Position numbers and translations under genes: made by a program
The notes under the pieces: generated by a model
Database searches by the model: none
What the model was told of the DNA's origin: nothing
The model's input: only the letters and a program-made list of their open reading frames with translations
Source of the DNA: Levilinea saccharolytica
GTDB taxonomy: Bacteria > Chloroflexota > Anaerolineae > Anaerolineales > Anaerolineaceae
Direction: 5' to 3'
DNA: 64,000 bases
Assembly: GCF_001306035.1 (NCBI RefSeq)
Contig: NZ_LGCM01000060.1
Coordinates: forward strand, 1 to 64,000
Part shown: positions 1 to 8,205 of the stretch, in pieces
Position numbering within the stretch: the first letter of the stretch is position 1
Layout of the letters: every line of letters starts with the position of its first letter

Positions 1-142
1 TTGGCCAGGAATGGCCAGCGGATTGATGGCTGCGGGGGTCAGGATCCATTAGGTCCCTTTGCCGAATATTCCCAAAAACCGCCTGCTGTTTGCGTGCTAA
101 ATCACCAACCGACTTTGGGACAGACACGTAATCCCGCGCGGG

Positions 143-170
143 TTGACGAATCCCCCCCCGCCGGTATACT
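143..170 (+). promoter_or_regulatory. sigma70-type promoter for the CHAP/cadherin-repeat gene
   Basis: A -35 box TTGACG (143-148) and a -10 box TATACT (165-170) are separated by 16 bases. An AGGAGG ribosome binding site follows at 177-182, ten bases before the GTG at 193. The predicted transcript would start around 177, which rules out the longer open frame that runs upstream to base 1 and supports the start at 193. Confidence 0.65.
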
Positions 171-192
171 GAAAGTAGGAGGATATCGGCAC

Positions 193-3100
193 GTGCACCT
201 TTCCCCCCTGATCACAAAAACTCTACGTATCCTGACCGCCTGCGCCGTCTTGAGCGCCGGCTGGATCACCCCCGCCCAGGCCGCCCCCACCCAGACCGCT
301 CGCGCCAGTTTCACTCTGGACGGCGTGGAGCTGAACCTCGAAGCCCCTTTTCTTCCCGGCCCCTTCACGGCGGCAGACCCCGATGATTCCATTCAGATGG
401 CCACTGCGGTGCGCCTGGGCGATTATCAGGAAGTGTCGCTGACCGTCATCCCCTATGGGATGCGCGCCCCCACCGAGGCCCTGCCCCCCGCCGCCGCCGG
501 ACAGGAACGCGATTTTCGCACCGCCCTCCAGGATCAGCACACCCAGGCGGGCAGTTCCGCCCGCCGCGGCCCCGCCGCGCGCCTGTTCGGGCGCTGGGTT
601 CCGGGCTATTTCAGCGTGTACGACGCCCCCGTGGCCGGGTTAGATCCCGTCCAGATTCTGATGACTGAATGGGTGGCGGAAGAAGGCGGCCGCATCTGGA
701 TTTTACGCGTGGGTCAGCGCCTGGACCGCACAGAAGACCTCGCCGCCCTTCTGCGCCCCCTGGGGCAGTTCCAGCTCACCAGCCCCGACCCCAGCCAGCC
801 TTCCACCAGCGCCGCCGCTGCCCAAACCCCGCCCGCACCTGTTTCTCCCCTGCCGCGGGTGCTCACCCCCGAATCTCTCTTCGCCGCGGGAGATTTGCCC
901 ACCCCTGCCTGGTGGCACGGCGAATGCGACCTGGATTATTACAAAGCCCGCGGCTCCAAAGTGGCCTCCTACCCCCTGGGGGCTTCTTACCGCAACGTGA
1001 AAGCCTGCGGTCCGCGGCCCTATTACGACGGCGTGCAGGATGTGGTTGTATATTTCTTCAGCGGCGCCCACGGCGAATTGGAATGGCAGTGCGTGGAACT
1101 TTCCATGCGCTATCTCTATCTGGCGCATAACGTGCCCCCGTACCCCGGCAACGGCCTCGCCGTGGTGAACAACTACGCCGTTTACAACCCCAACGGCAGC
1201 CTGGTCAAAATTGCCAACGACACCACCGGCGTGGCCCCCGTCCCTGGGGATGTGCTCAGCTACGGCACCACCGGCGTGGGCCACACCTCGGTGGTCAGCG
1301 CCTCCAGTGTGGATGCCAGCGGCAACGGAACCATCACCATCATCGAGCAGAACAGCTCCGCCACCGGCTCCAAAACCCTTACCGTCGGCGGCTGGCATGT
1401 GTACGCCTCCACCGTGGTCACCGGCTGGCTGCACGACCCCTATCAAATCACCGGGCTCAGCCTGACCCCCAAGACCGTCGCCGAGAATCTGCCCGCCGGA
1501 ACCGTGGTGGGCACTTTCACCGCCACCGACCAGAACCCCAACGCCGTCCACACCTACACCCTGGTCTCCGGCGAGGGCAGCGAGGAAAATATTTTCTTCG
1601 CCACCCAGGGCAGCCAACTCAAGACAGCCACCGCGCTGAATTTTGAAGTCCTGTCCACTTACCGCATCCGCGTGCGCGTCACCAACAATTCCGGCGACAC
1701 CTACGACAAGAAATTCACCATCACCGTCACCGACGCCAACGACCCCCCCAGCGGCATCACCCTCACGCCCGCCTCCGTGCTGGAAAATCGCCCGGCGGGC
1801 ACGCTGGTGGGGACGCTTTCCAGCACGGACGAAGACGCCGCCGACACCTACACCTACGCCCTGGTCTCCGGCACCGGCAGCGCTGACAACAGCAGCTTCA
1901 CCCTCAGCGGGAATCAGCTCAAGACCGCGGTCATTTTTGACGCCGAGGCGCGCAGCCAATATTCCATCCGCGTGCGCACCACCGACGCCGCCGGAGCCAG
2001 TTTTGAGCGCGCCCTCACTGTGCAAATTGACAACGTTAGTGAAACCCCGCCCCAGGATGTCACCCTCAGCGCCAGCACCTTCCCAGAAAATAAGGTGAAA
2101 GGCAGCCTGGTAGGCACTTTCAGCACGCAGGATGCCGACCTGGGCGAAACCTTCACCTATTCCCTGGTGTCTGGCGAAGGCTCCGCCGATAACGCCAGCT
2201 TCACCATCAGCGGCGACCAGCTCAAATCCGCGGCCGTGTTCGATTATGAAACCAAAGCCGCCTACAGCCTGCGCGTGCGCGTCACCGATTCGGGCGGGCA
2301 GTCCTTAGAAAAAGCCTTCACCCTCGCCATCACCGACACCAACGATATCCCCTCGCCTCCGTCCCTTTCAAACCTGACCCTGGAGGAAAACCGCCCGGCG
2401 GGCAGCCTGGTGGGCCTGTTCAGCGCGGTTGACCAGGACGCGGGCGAAACTTTCACGTTCTCGCTGGTGCCCGGCACCGGCAGCGACGACAACGCCAACT
2501 TCAGCGTGTCGGGGAATCAACTGCTCAGCGCCCAAAGCTTTGATTTTGAAACCAAGAGCAGCTACAAGATCCGCGCACGCGTCACCGATTCCGGTGCGGC
2601 CTGGTTTGAAAAGGCCTTCACCGTCACCATCCTCAACCGCAACGACGCCCCCACAGACCTGACCCTCAGCAAAGCCAGCGTGGCCGAAAACAAACCCATC
2701 GGCACACTGGTGGGCACCTTGGCAGGCGTGGACCCCGACTCCGGCGACACCTTCACCTATGCCCTGGTGCCCGGCGCGGGCAGCACCCACAACGCCAGCT
2801 TCAGCCTTTCGGGGGCTAACCTGCTCACCGCGGCGGTCTTTGACTACGAGACTCAAACGCAGTACAGCATCCGCGTGCGCGCCACCGATTCCGGCGGCCT
2901 CAGCGTGGAAAAGGCCCTCACCATCGCCGTCACCAACAAAAACGAATATGCCCCCACCGGCGTAGTACTTGCGCCCAGCAGCGTGGCCGAAAACCAGCCC
3001 GCCGTCACCCCGGTGGGAACCCTCAGCGCGTTGGATCAAGACCAGGGCGACAGCCACACCTTTAAACTGGTTTCCGGCACAGGCTCCGAGGACAACGCCG

Positions 3101-3894
3101 CCTTCACCATCAACGGCCTCAGCCTGCGCACCGCCCGCGTGCTGGACTTTGAAACCAAGAGCCAGTACAAGATCCGCGTGCGCGCCACCGATTCCGGCGG
3201 CCTCAGCGTGGATCAGGCCCTCATCGTCACCGTGACGGACGCTAACGACGCCCCCACCACCGTGCTGCTGACCAACGGCAGCCTGCCGGAAAACACCCCC
3301 GCCGGTGCGCCCATCGGCACGCTCAGCGCCGCAGATCAGGACGCTGACGACAGCTTCACCTTCTCGCTGGCGGCCGGCGAAGGCGGGCAAGATAACGCCG
3401 CCTTCACCCTCACCGGCGGCCAGCTGCGCTCCGCCGCGGTCTTCGATTACGAAAGCAAGACAGAATACTTCGTGCGCATTCGTGCCGTAGACTCCGGCGG
3501 GGCTGCGGTGGAAACCCCGCTGCGTGTGCAGGTGCTGCCCGTCAGCGAATATCCCCCCACGGCCGTGCTGCTTTCCAATGCCTCCCTGTGGGAAAATCAG
3601 CCCGGCGACGGCAGCACCGTGGTGGGTCTGCTCAGCGCCGAAGATGCCGACCTGGGCGAGACCTTCACCTTCGCCCTCGTCCCCGGTCCCGGAGACACCT
3701 GCAACGCGCGCTTCGCCGTGCAGGGCGGCCAGCTGGTCAGCACCGACCTGTTTGATTTCGAAAGCGAGCCGAGCTGCGAAATCCGCCTGGCCGTGCAGGA
3801 CAGCGGCGGGTACAGCTTTGAGCAAAGCTTCGTCATCACCATCCTTAACCGGCGTGAGATCTATTTCCCCTTTCTCAGCGTCACCCCACCTTAA
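193..3894 (+). CDS. Secreted CHAP-domain amidase/peptidase with eight cadherin-like repeats
   Basis: The protein has 1233 residues from a GTG start at 193, chosen because AGGAGG lies ten bases upstream and a promoter sits just before it; the frame is open further upstream but lacks these signals. Residues 1-30 form a signal peptide ending PAQA before APTQ. Residues about 35-200 are an unrecognised domain. A CHAP domain (about 285-410) shows the expected catalytic set: Cys300 in WQCVEL, His364 in VGHTS, and Glu385/Asn387 in IEQN. CHAP enzymes cleave peptidoglycan amide or peptide bonds. Residues about 422-1220 are eight repeats of roughly 100 residues, each with an xENxPAGTxVG-like opening, resembling cadherin-like adhesion or calcium-binding folds. 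The tail ends IYFPFLSVTPP, similar to the short aromatic/Pro tails of secreted Chloroflexota proteins. Likely role: cell-surface wall hydrolase or adhesin. Substrate is unknown. Confidence 0.8.
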   Translation: MHLSPLITKTLRILTACAVLSAGWITPAQAAPTQTARASFTLDGVELNLEAPFLPGPFTAADPDDSIQMATAVRLGDYQEVSLTVIPYGMRAPTEALPPAAAGQERDFRTALQDQHTQAGSSARRGPAARLFGRWVPGYFSVYDAPVAGLDPVQILMTEWVAEEGGRIWILRVGQRLDRTEDLAALLRPLGQFQLTSPDPSQPSTSAAAAQTPPAPVSPLPRVLTPESLFAAGDLPTPAWWHGECDLDYYKARGSKVASYPLGASYRNVKACGPRPYYDGVQDVVVYFFSGAHGELEWQCVELSMRYLYLAHNVPPYPGNGLAVVNNYAVYNPNGSLVKIANDTTGVAPVPGDVLSYGTTGVGHTSVVSASSVDASGNGTITIIEQNSSATGSKTLTVGGWHVYASTVVTGWLHDPYQITGLSLTPKTVAENLPAGTVVGTFTATDQNPNAVHTYTLVSGEGSEENIFFATQGSQLKTATALNFEVLSTYRIRVRVTNNSGDTYDKKFTITVTDANDPPSGITLTPASVLENRPAGTLVGTLSSTDEDAADTYTYALVSGTGSADNSSFTLSGNQLKTAVIFDAEARSQYSIRVRTTDAAGASFERALTVQIDNVSETPPQDVTLSASTFPENKVKGSLVGTFSTQDADLGETFTYSLVSGEGSADNASFTISGDQLKSAAVFDYETKAAYSLRVRVTDSGGQSLEKAFTLAITDTNDIPSPPSLSNLTLEENRPAGSLVGLFSAVDQDAGETFTFSLVPGTGSDDNANFSVSGNQLLSAQSFDFETKSSYKIRARVTDSGAAWFEKAFTVTILNRNDAPTDLTLSKASVAENKPIGTLVGTLAGVDPDSGDTFTYALVPGAGSTHNASFSLSGANLLTAAVFDYETQTQYSIRVRATDSGGLSVEKALTIAVTNKNEYAPTGVVLAPSSVAENQPAVTPVGTLSALDQDQGDSHTFKLVSGTGSEDNAAFTINGLSLRTARVLDFETKSQYKIRVRATDSGGLSVDQALIVTVTDANDAPTTVLLTNGSLPENTPAGAPIGTLSAADQDADDSFTFSLAAGEGGQDNAAFTLTGGQLRSAAVFDYESKTEYFVRIRAVDSGGAAVETPLRVQVLPVSEYPPTAVLLSNASLWENQPGDGSTVVGLLSAEDADLGETFTFALVPGPGDTCNARFAVQGGQLVSTDLFDFESEPSCEIRLAVQDSGGYSFEQSFVITILNRREIYFPFLSVTPP
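1456..3849 (+). repeat. Eight in-frame tandem repeats encoding cadherin-like domains
   Basis: Units begin near 1456, 1756, 2059, 2365, 2659, 2962, 3262 and 3565, a regular period of 294-306 bases (98-102 codons). Each encodes a pattern beginning L-x-L-x(5-6)-ENxPAGxxVG, then a Asp/Gly-rich stretch, LVxGxGSxDNAxF, L-x(3)-FDxE, YxIRVRxTDSGG and a closing TVTxxND. The units are diverged in sequence, so this is an old duplication rather than a recent microsatellite-like expansion. Confidence 0.85.
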
Positions 3895-3927
3895 ACTGGC
3901 CGGGGCGGCGCCCATTGGAGGATTTTC

Positions 3928-3957
3928 AACCCGCCGCTGCTGCAAAAGCGGCGGGTT
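3928..3957 (+). terminator. Hairpin terminator after the CHAP/cadherin gene
   Basis: A perfect 10-bp inverted repeat, AACCCGCCGC (3928-3937) and GCGGCGGGTT (3948-3957), has a 10-base loop. It lies 34 bases after the stop codon. The following TGTGTTAG is only modestly T-rich, so termination may be incomplete. An extended -10 element starts right at its foot. Confidence 0.6.
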
Positions 3958-3958
3958 G

Positions 3959-3967
3959 TGTTAGAAT
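3959..3967 (+). promoter_or_regulatory. Possible extended -10 promoter for the tandem MFS genes
   Basis: TGT followed by TAGAAT (3962-3967) matches the extended -10 pattern TGnTATAAT with one mismatch. It lies 32 bases before the MFS start at 3999. No good -35 box is seen because the preceding bases are the terminator hairpin. Weak support. Confidence 0.35.
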
Positions 3968-3998
3968 ATGCTCTAATTCTCCCTGGAAGGCAGGCACT

Positions 3999-5219
3999 AT
4001 GCTCAACCAAATCAAAGCCGCCTGGCAAAATTTCCCCCGCCAGTACTGGCTGCTCGTCGGCGGATCTCTGCTGTCTGCCACCGGCGGCGCCATGATCTGG
4101 CCCTTTCTCACCATTTACCTGCGCCAGCGCTTAGATTTACCCATGACCACTGTGGCCAGCCTCTTGACCATTAACGCGGCCACCAGCCTGATTTCCTCCT
4201 TCATCGCCGGGATGGCTGCCGACCGCTTTGGGCGCAAGCACGTCATGAGCCTGTCCCTGCTGTGCGGCGCGCTGTATTACGGGCTGTTGGGCAGCGCATC
4301 CACCTTTTTGGAATTTGCCCTGCTGATGGGCTTTTGGGGCGCGGCTTCAGCCCTCTACCCTGTGGGCGCCAACGCCATGGTCGCCGATCTGGTGGCGGAT
4401 CAAGACCGGGTGGACGCTTACTCCTTCCTGCGCATGGTGCACAACGTGGGCGTGGCCGTCGGCCCCATCGCGGGTGGGATTCTCATCGCCGCCTCGTACA
4501 ACGTGGCCTTTGCCGCGGCTGGCGCTTTTTTTGGATTGTATGCCCTTATCAATATTTTTTTCATCCGTGAAACCCTCACCCGGGTAGAAAAATCCGCCTC
4601 TGCTCCCAAAGACTCACTGGGCGGGTACGGGCGCATCCTCCAGGACCGCATCTTCGTCTGGTTCGTGCTGGCCTTCACCTTCACCATGGTCACCGCCACC
4701 CTCATGTTCGTCATGCTGCCGGTGTACGCCAACGAAAACTTCAACGTCCCAGAAAGCCAGTACGGCTACATCGTGACTGTCAACGCCCTCATGTGCATTT
4801 TCGTGCAGTACTTTGTCACCCAGCTCATCAAAAAGCGCCCGCCGCTGCCGGTTTTGGCCGTCGGCGCCCTCTTTTACGCCCTGGGGGCGGGCAGCGTGGC
4901 TTTTGGCACGAACTTTTGGGCCTTTGTGGTCAGCATGGTCATCCTCACCATTGGCGAGCTGATCATGACCCCCACGGCCACCTCGCTCACCGCCCAACTG
5001 GCCCCCGAAGACATGCGCGGCCGCTACATGAGCGTCTATTCCCTCACCTGGCCGCTGGCCGCCGGCTTTGGGCCCATTTTTGCCGGCCTGCTCAACGACA
5101 ACATCGCCCCTGTGGCCATGTGGTACGGCGGTTTGGCCGTCGGCCTGCTGGGGGTGGGCGTTTTCCTGATCCTCTCCCGCCGCTTCAAGATCACCCTCAC
5201 CCACAATCCGCTGCCCTAG
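3999..5219 (+). CDS. MFS transporter (first of a tandem pair)
   Basis: A 406-residue, 12-segment major facilitator protein of the inner membrane. The start at 3999 is preceded by GGAAGG (3985-3990) at 8 bases; an in-frame ATG at 3915 lies before the terminator hairpin and is rejected. The MFS motif A between helices 2 and 3 is visible as GMAADRFGRK. Its opening (QYWLLVGGSLLSATGGAMIW) is close to that of the next gene (QFWLMVAGMLISTIGASMIW), so the two are paralogues from a local duplication. Only 13 bases separate them, so they are probably co-transcribed. Motifs fit drug/proton antiporters of the DHA1 type, but the substrate cannot be read from sequence. Confidence 0.85.
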   Translation: MLNQIKAAWQNFPRQYWLLVGGSLLSATGGAMIWPFLTIYLRQRLDLPMTTVASLLTINAATSLISSFIAGMAADRFGRKHVMSLSLLCGALYYGLLGSASTFLEFALLMGFWGAASALYPVGANAMVADLVADQDRVDAYSFLRMVHNVGVAVGPIAGGILIAASYNVAFAAAGAFFGLYALINIFFIRETLTRVEKSASAPKDSLGGYGRILQDRIFVWFVLAFTFTMVTATLMFVMLPVYANENFNVPESQYGYIVTVNALMCIFVQYFVTQLIKKRPPLPVLAVGALFYALGAGSVAFGTNFWAFVVSMVILTIGELIMTPTATSLTAQLAPEDMRGRYMSVYSLTWPLAAGFGPIFAGLLNDNIAPVAMWYGGLAVGLLGVGVFLILSRRFKITLTHNPLP

Positions 5220-5232
5220 GACGAGCGTCCCC

Positions 5233-6468
5233 ATGCAATCACTCCTGACAAGTTTTCAAAACAAGCGCTACCCCGGCCAATTCTGGCTGATGGTGGCCGG
5301 TATGCTCATCAGCACCATCGGCGCCAGCATGATTTGGCCCTTCCTGATGGTGTATGTCAGCGGGCAGCTCAACCTGCCCCTTATGGTCGTTTCCAGCCTG
5401 ATGACTATCAACTCCGCCGCGGGTCTGGTCAGCTCGCTGATTGTGGGGCCGATCATTGACCGCCTGGGCCGCAAATGGGCGATGGTCATCAGCCTCGGCC
5501 TGCTGGGGGGCATGTACTTGCTCTACACCCAGGCCCACACCTACGCCGCTTTTGCTGCCCTGATGGTCCTCTCCGGCGCCATCAACCCCCTCTACCGCGT
5601 AGGGGCCGACGCCATGGTGGCCGACCTGATCCCCGAAGACAAGCGTCTGGACGCCTACGCCATCATGCGCATGAGCAACAACCTGGGCGTGGCCGTTGGG
5701 CCAGCCCTGGGCGGCTTCATCGCCAGCTCGTCCTACACGGTGGCCTTCCTCAGCGCCGCCACCGGCATGGTCACCTACAGCCTGCTGCTGACCTTCTTTG
5801 CCCGCGAAACCCTGCCCGCCCGCCTGCCCGAAACAAACCAGGCAGCCCCCACGCGCGAGCGCTTCGGCGGCTACAACATTATTTTCAAAGACCGGCCCTT
5901 CATGGGCTTCATCTTCGCCCTCATCCTCGGCCAAATGTGCGCCACTATGGTGTGGGTGCTCATGGCCGTCTATCTCAAAGCCAATTTCGGCATCCTCGAA
6001 CGCGAGTTCGGCTGGATCGCCTCCACCAACGCCATTATGGTGGTGACCCTGCAAGTGTACGTCACCAACATCACCAAACGCTACCCCTCTCTGCCGGTGC
6101 TGGCCGTGGGGGTGCTGCTGTACGCCGTCTCCATGTTTATGATCAGCCTGAGCACCGGCTTTTGGGGGTTCTGGGTCAGCATGGTGGTGCTGACTTTTGG
6201 CGAGCTGACCCTGGTTCCCACCGCCAACGCATACACTGCCAGGCGCGCCCCCGCCCACATGCGCGGCCGTTACATGAGTATCTTCGGCCTCACCTGGGGC
6301 ATCTCGCACGGTGTGGGCGCGGTCTTAGGCGGGCTGCTCAACGACACCCTCGGCCCCATCTTCATTTGGATCGGCGCGGGAATCATTGCCCTGGTTGGTT
6401 TTGCCTTCCTGCTGTACCTGATACGTGTGGAACGCCGCGAAGCCCAAACAGCCGTCCCGCTCACTTAA
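5233..6468 (+). CDS. MFS transporter (second of a tandem pair)
   Basis: A 411-residue, 12-segment major facilitator transporter. Motif A reads GPIIDRLGRKW, and the second half carries a related MRGRYMSIFGLTW motif that is nearly the same as MRGRYMSVYSLTW in the upstream paralogue. It starts 13 bases after that gene's stop, consistent with a two-gene operon. The ribosome binding site is weak (AGGACGAG spanning the previous stop), suggesting translational coupling. Substrate unknown; a pair of diverged, co-expressed MFS proteins could have different substrates or work together. Confidence 0.85.
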   Translation: MQSLLTSFQNKRYPGQFWLMVAGMLISTIGASMIWPFLMVYVSGQLNLPLMVVSSLMTINSAAGLVSSLIVGPIIDRLGRKWAMVISLGLLGGMYLLYTQAHTYAAFAALMVLSGAINPLYRVGADAMVADLIPEDKRLDAYAIMRMSNNLGVAVGPALGGFIASSSYTVAFLSAATGMVTYSLLLTFFARETLPARLPETNQAAPTRERFGGYNIIFKDRPFMGFIFALILGQMCATMVWVLMAVYLKANFGILEREFGWIASTNAIMVVTLQVYVTNITKRYPSLPVLAVGVLLYAVSMFMISLSTGFWGFWVSMVVLTFGELTLVPTANAYTARRAPAHMRGRYMSIFGLTWGISHGVGAVLGGLLNDTLGPIFIWIGAGIIALVGFAFLLYLIRVERREAQTAVPLT

Positions 6469-6490
6469 TTTCCTTCACCCCGCTTAAAAA

Positions 6491-6532
6491 CCAGTCTCAC
6501 GAGGCTCATGGTCGTGGCCCTCGTAAGACTGG
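6491..6532. terminator. 14-bp hairpin between MFS and NB-ARC genes
   Basis: Arms 6491-6504 and 6519-6532 pair over 14 positions with a single mismatch and a 14-base loop. On the plus strand it follows the MFS stop by 22 bases but has no T run after it. On the minus strand it is followed by TTTTT (the AAAAA at 6486-6490), so it is a better terminator for leftward transcription. It may act in both directions. Confidence 0.5.
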
Positions 6533-6616
6533 GATTGAATTCCGCTCCCCTGGGCGCGGAAGGATATTGCGCATGGTGCGGATACACATTGCTTATACAT
6601 TGATGACTTACAACAA

Positions 6617-6645
6617 TTGCAGCCGCACTGCAAGTTCGCTATAAT
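6617..6645 (+). promoter_or_regulatory. sigma70-type promoter for the NB-ARC/TPR operon
   Basis: TTGCAG (6617-6622) and TATAAT (6640-6645) are spaced by 17 bases, close to consensus. A second -10-like TATAGT lies at 6655-6660. The NB-ARC start codon is at 6721, giving a leader of about 70 bases. The rest of the 6469-6720 gap holds only the hairpin at 6491-6532. Confidence 0.65.
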
Positions 6646-6720
6646 TGCATTCATTATAGTAATTTTCCTGCGGTAAACAGGCTGGTTTCAGACAATTTTC
6701 GGACAAAAAAGAGACAGGTC

Positions 6721-8205
6721 ATGTCCCAATCCCAGCTTTCCCCCGACGATCTGGAACGTGCTCTTCGCGCTCTCCGCCGTGCTGAACCGCTCAGCGGGGC
6801 ATTCCTCCATTTACAGCTTTTAAAAACTGCGGCCCCAGCTCGCAGCCCCGCCGTGGTACTTGAAGAGACCATTTTGCGCCTGACGTTAGAACACCTCCAG
6901 CAAGCCCGCGCCGCCGCGGGTGTTCCCACCCTTACCCCTACCAACCCCTCCCGCGAACAAAATCTGGATCAGTTAGCTGCCGATTTCAGCGCCTCCAGCG
7001 CGCAGTTGGAAGCCTGGAGCGCCGTTTACCACCGCTATCTTAGCCCGATGGACGTTTCGGCGCGCGACCTGGCCGCCGCGGCGCATGTGGCCCCGCGCCA
7101 GTTTCGCCGCCGCCTGGCCGCGGGTCTTGAACATCTGCTGGCAGCTTTGCAGCGCGCGGATGAAGATGTTCAAAGCGCCAACCGGCTTTCCGGCCTCCGC
7201 CGCCATATCCCACCGCCCGAATATCTGCATTTCGTCGGTCACAGCCCGCTGCGCGCGCGTCTGCTGGAACTGCTCCAAAAGCCTTGCGGCCCCGGTTTCA
7301 TCAGCCTGGAAGGTCTGGGCGGCATCGGTAAAACCGCCCTGGCGCGCACCGCCGCCTGGGATCTGGCGGCTCAGGCCGAATTATCCGGTGTCGCCTGGGT
7401 TTCTGCTCGCCCGGCCGCCCCCGATTCATCCGCGCCGCACCCCATCCAGCGCCTGGATGACATCGTCACGCGCATTTCCTATCAACTGGGCCAGGATCCC
7501 TTGGCAGGGCTGACCACCACCGCCCGTCTGGAAAATCTGCGCCCCCTGCTGCACGAGCACCCTTACCTGATCGTCATTGACAATCTGGAAACGCTGGACG
7601 ATGTGAAAGACGTTCTGCCCCATCTCTTTCCACTTTCGGGCCAAACCCGCTTCCTGCTCACCAGCCGCACCAACCTGTCCACCTATCCCTTTGTGCAGGT
7701 TGTGCCTGTTCCGGAACTGTCCATCGAAGAGGCTCACCAACTGGTGACCAGCGAACTGGTGCGCCGCGGCCACACCGCTGGGCTAAGCCGTGAAGTTATG
7801 GCCGCACTGTTCGCCCACACCGGCGGCCTGCCCCTGGCCCTCAAGCTGGCCGCCGCCCAACTCACCCTGCTGCCCTTCGACGCCATCCTCGCCGATCTGC
7901 AGCACGCCGCCAATCAGGACAGCGCCCAGCTCTACACCCATATCTACCGCCAATCCTGGGGCCTGCTGGAAGACCCCGCCCGCCAACTGCTGCTCTCCAT
8001 GCTGATGAGCTCCCCCGACGGCGAAACCCTCCCCTGGCTGCAGGCCATGAGCGGCCTGGCGCCGGATGAATTCACTCCCGCGCTGCGCAGCTTACAGCAT
8101 TTCTCGCTCATCGAGGTGGGCGGCGGACTGGGCGACCCCACCTACCGCCTGCACCGCCTGACCGCCACCTTTTTACAGACCAATATCCTCCAGCGCTGGG
8201 TATGA
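6721..8205 (+). CDS. NB-ARC (STAND/AP-ATPase) protein
   Basis: The protein has 494 residues. Residues 1-190 are an unrecognised, mostly helical region with a possible helix-turn-helix (SARDLAAAAHVAPRQFRRRL, about residues 109-128). An NB-ARC domain follows: P-loop GLGGIGKT (about 198-205), Walker B LIVIDNLETL (about 283-292), sensor LTSRTN, and GGLPLAL (about 368-374). A winged-helix region follows with an RLHRLTATF sequence where NLR proteins carry the MHD motif. The protein stops just after this module, and its ATGA stop overlaps the start of a TPR gene. In typical STAND proteins the sensor repeats are on the same chain. Inferred role: ATP-switched signalling or defence/regulatory hub needing the TPR partner. 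The output mechanism is unknown; no nuclease or TIR domain is seen. Confidence 0.82.
   Translation: MSQSQLSPDDLERALRALRRAEPLSGAFLHLQLLKTAAPARSPAVVLEETILRLTLEHLQQARAAAGVPTLTPTNPSREQNLDQLAADFSASSAQLEAWSAVYHRYLSPMDVSARDLAAAAHVAPRQFRRRLAAGLEHLLAALQRADEDVQSANRLSGLRRHIPPPEYLHFVGHSPLRARLLELLQKPCGPGFISLEGLGGIGKTALARTAAWDLAAQAELSGVAWVSARPAAPDSSAPHPIQRLDDIVTRISYQLGQDPLAGLTTTARLENLRPLLHEHPYLIVIDNLETLDDVKDVLPHLFPLSGQTRFLLTSRTNLSTYPFVQVVPVPELSIEEAHQLVTSELVRRGHTAGLSREVMAALFAHTGGLPLALKLAAAQLTLLPFDAILADLQHAANQDSAQLYTHIYRQSWGLLEDPARQLLLSMLMSSPDGETLPWLQAMSGLAPDEFTPALRSLQHFSLIEVGGGLGDPTYRLHRLTATFLQTNILQRWV

Noticed and set aside
1-192. Upstream extension of the CHAP/cadherin reading frame to base 1, and a short frame at 2-52 ending in a stop that could be the tail of a preceding gene
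   Set aside because: The promoter at 143-170, the AGGAGG at 177-182 and the signal peptide fix the start at 193. The 16-codon tail is too short to assign.
703-2025. Long minus-strand open frame opposite the CHAP/cadherin gene (and another at 2368-3945)
   Set aside because: They are Gly/His/Ala-rich antisense readings of high-GC repeats, with no motif and no ribosome binding site; the plus-strand gene has clear domains.
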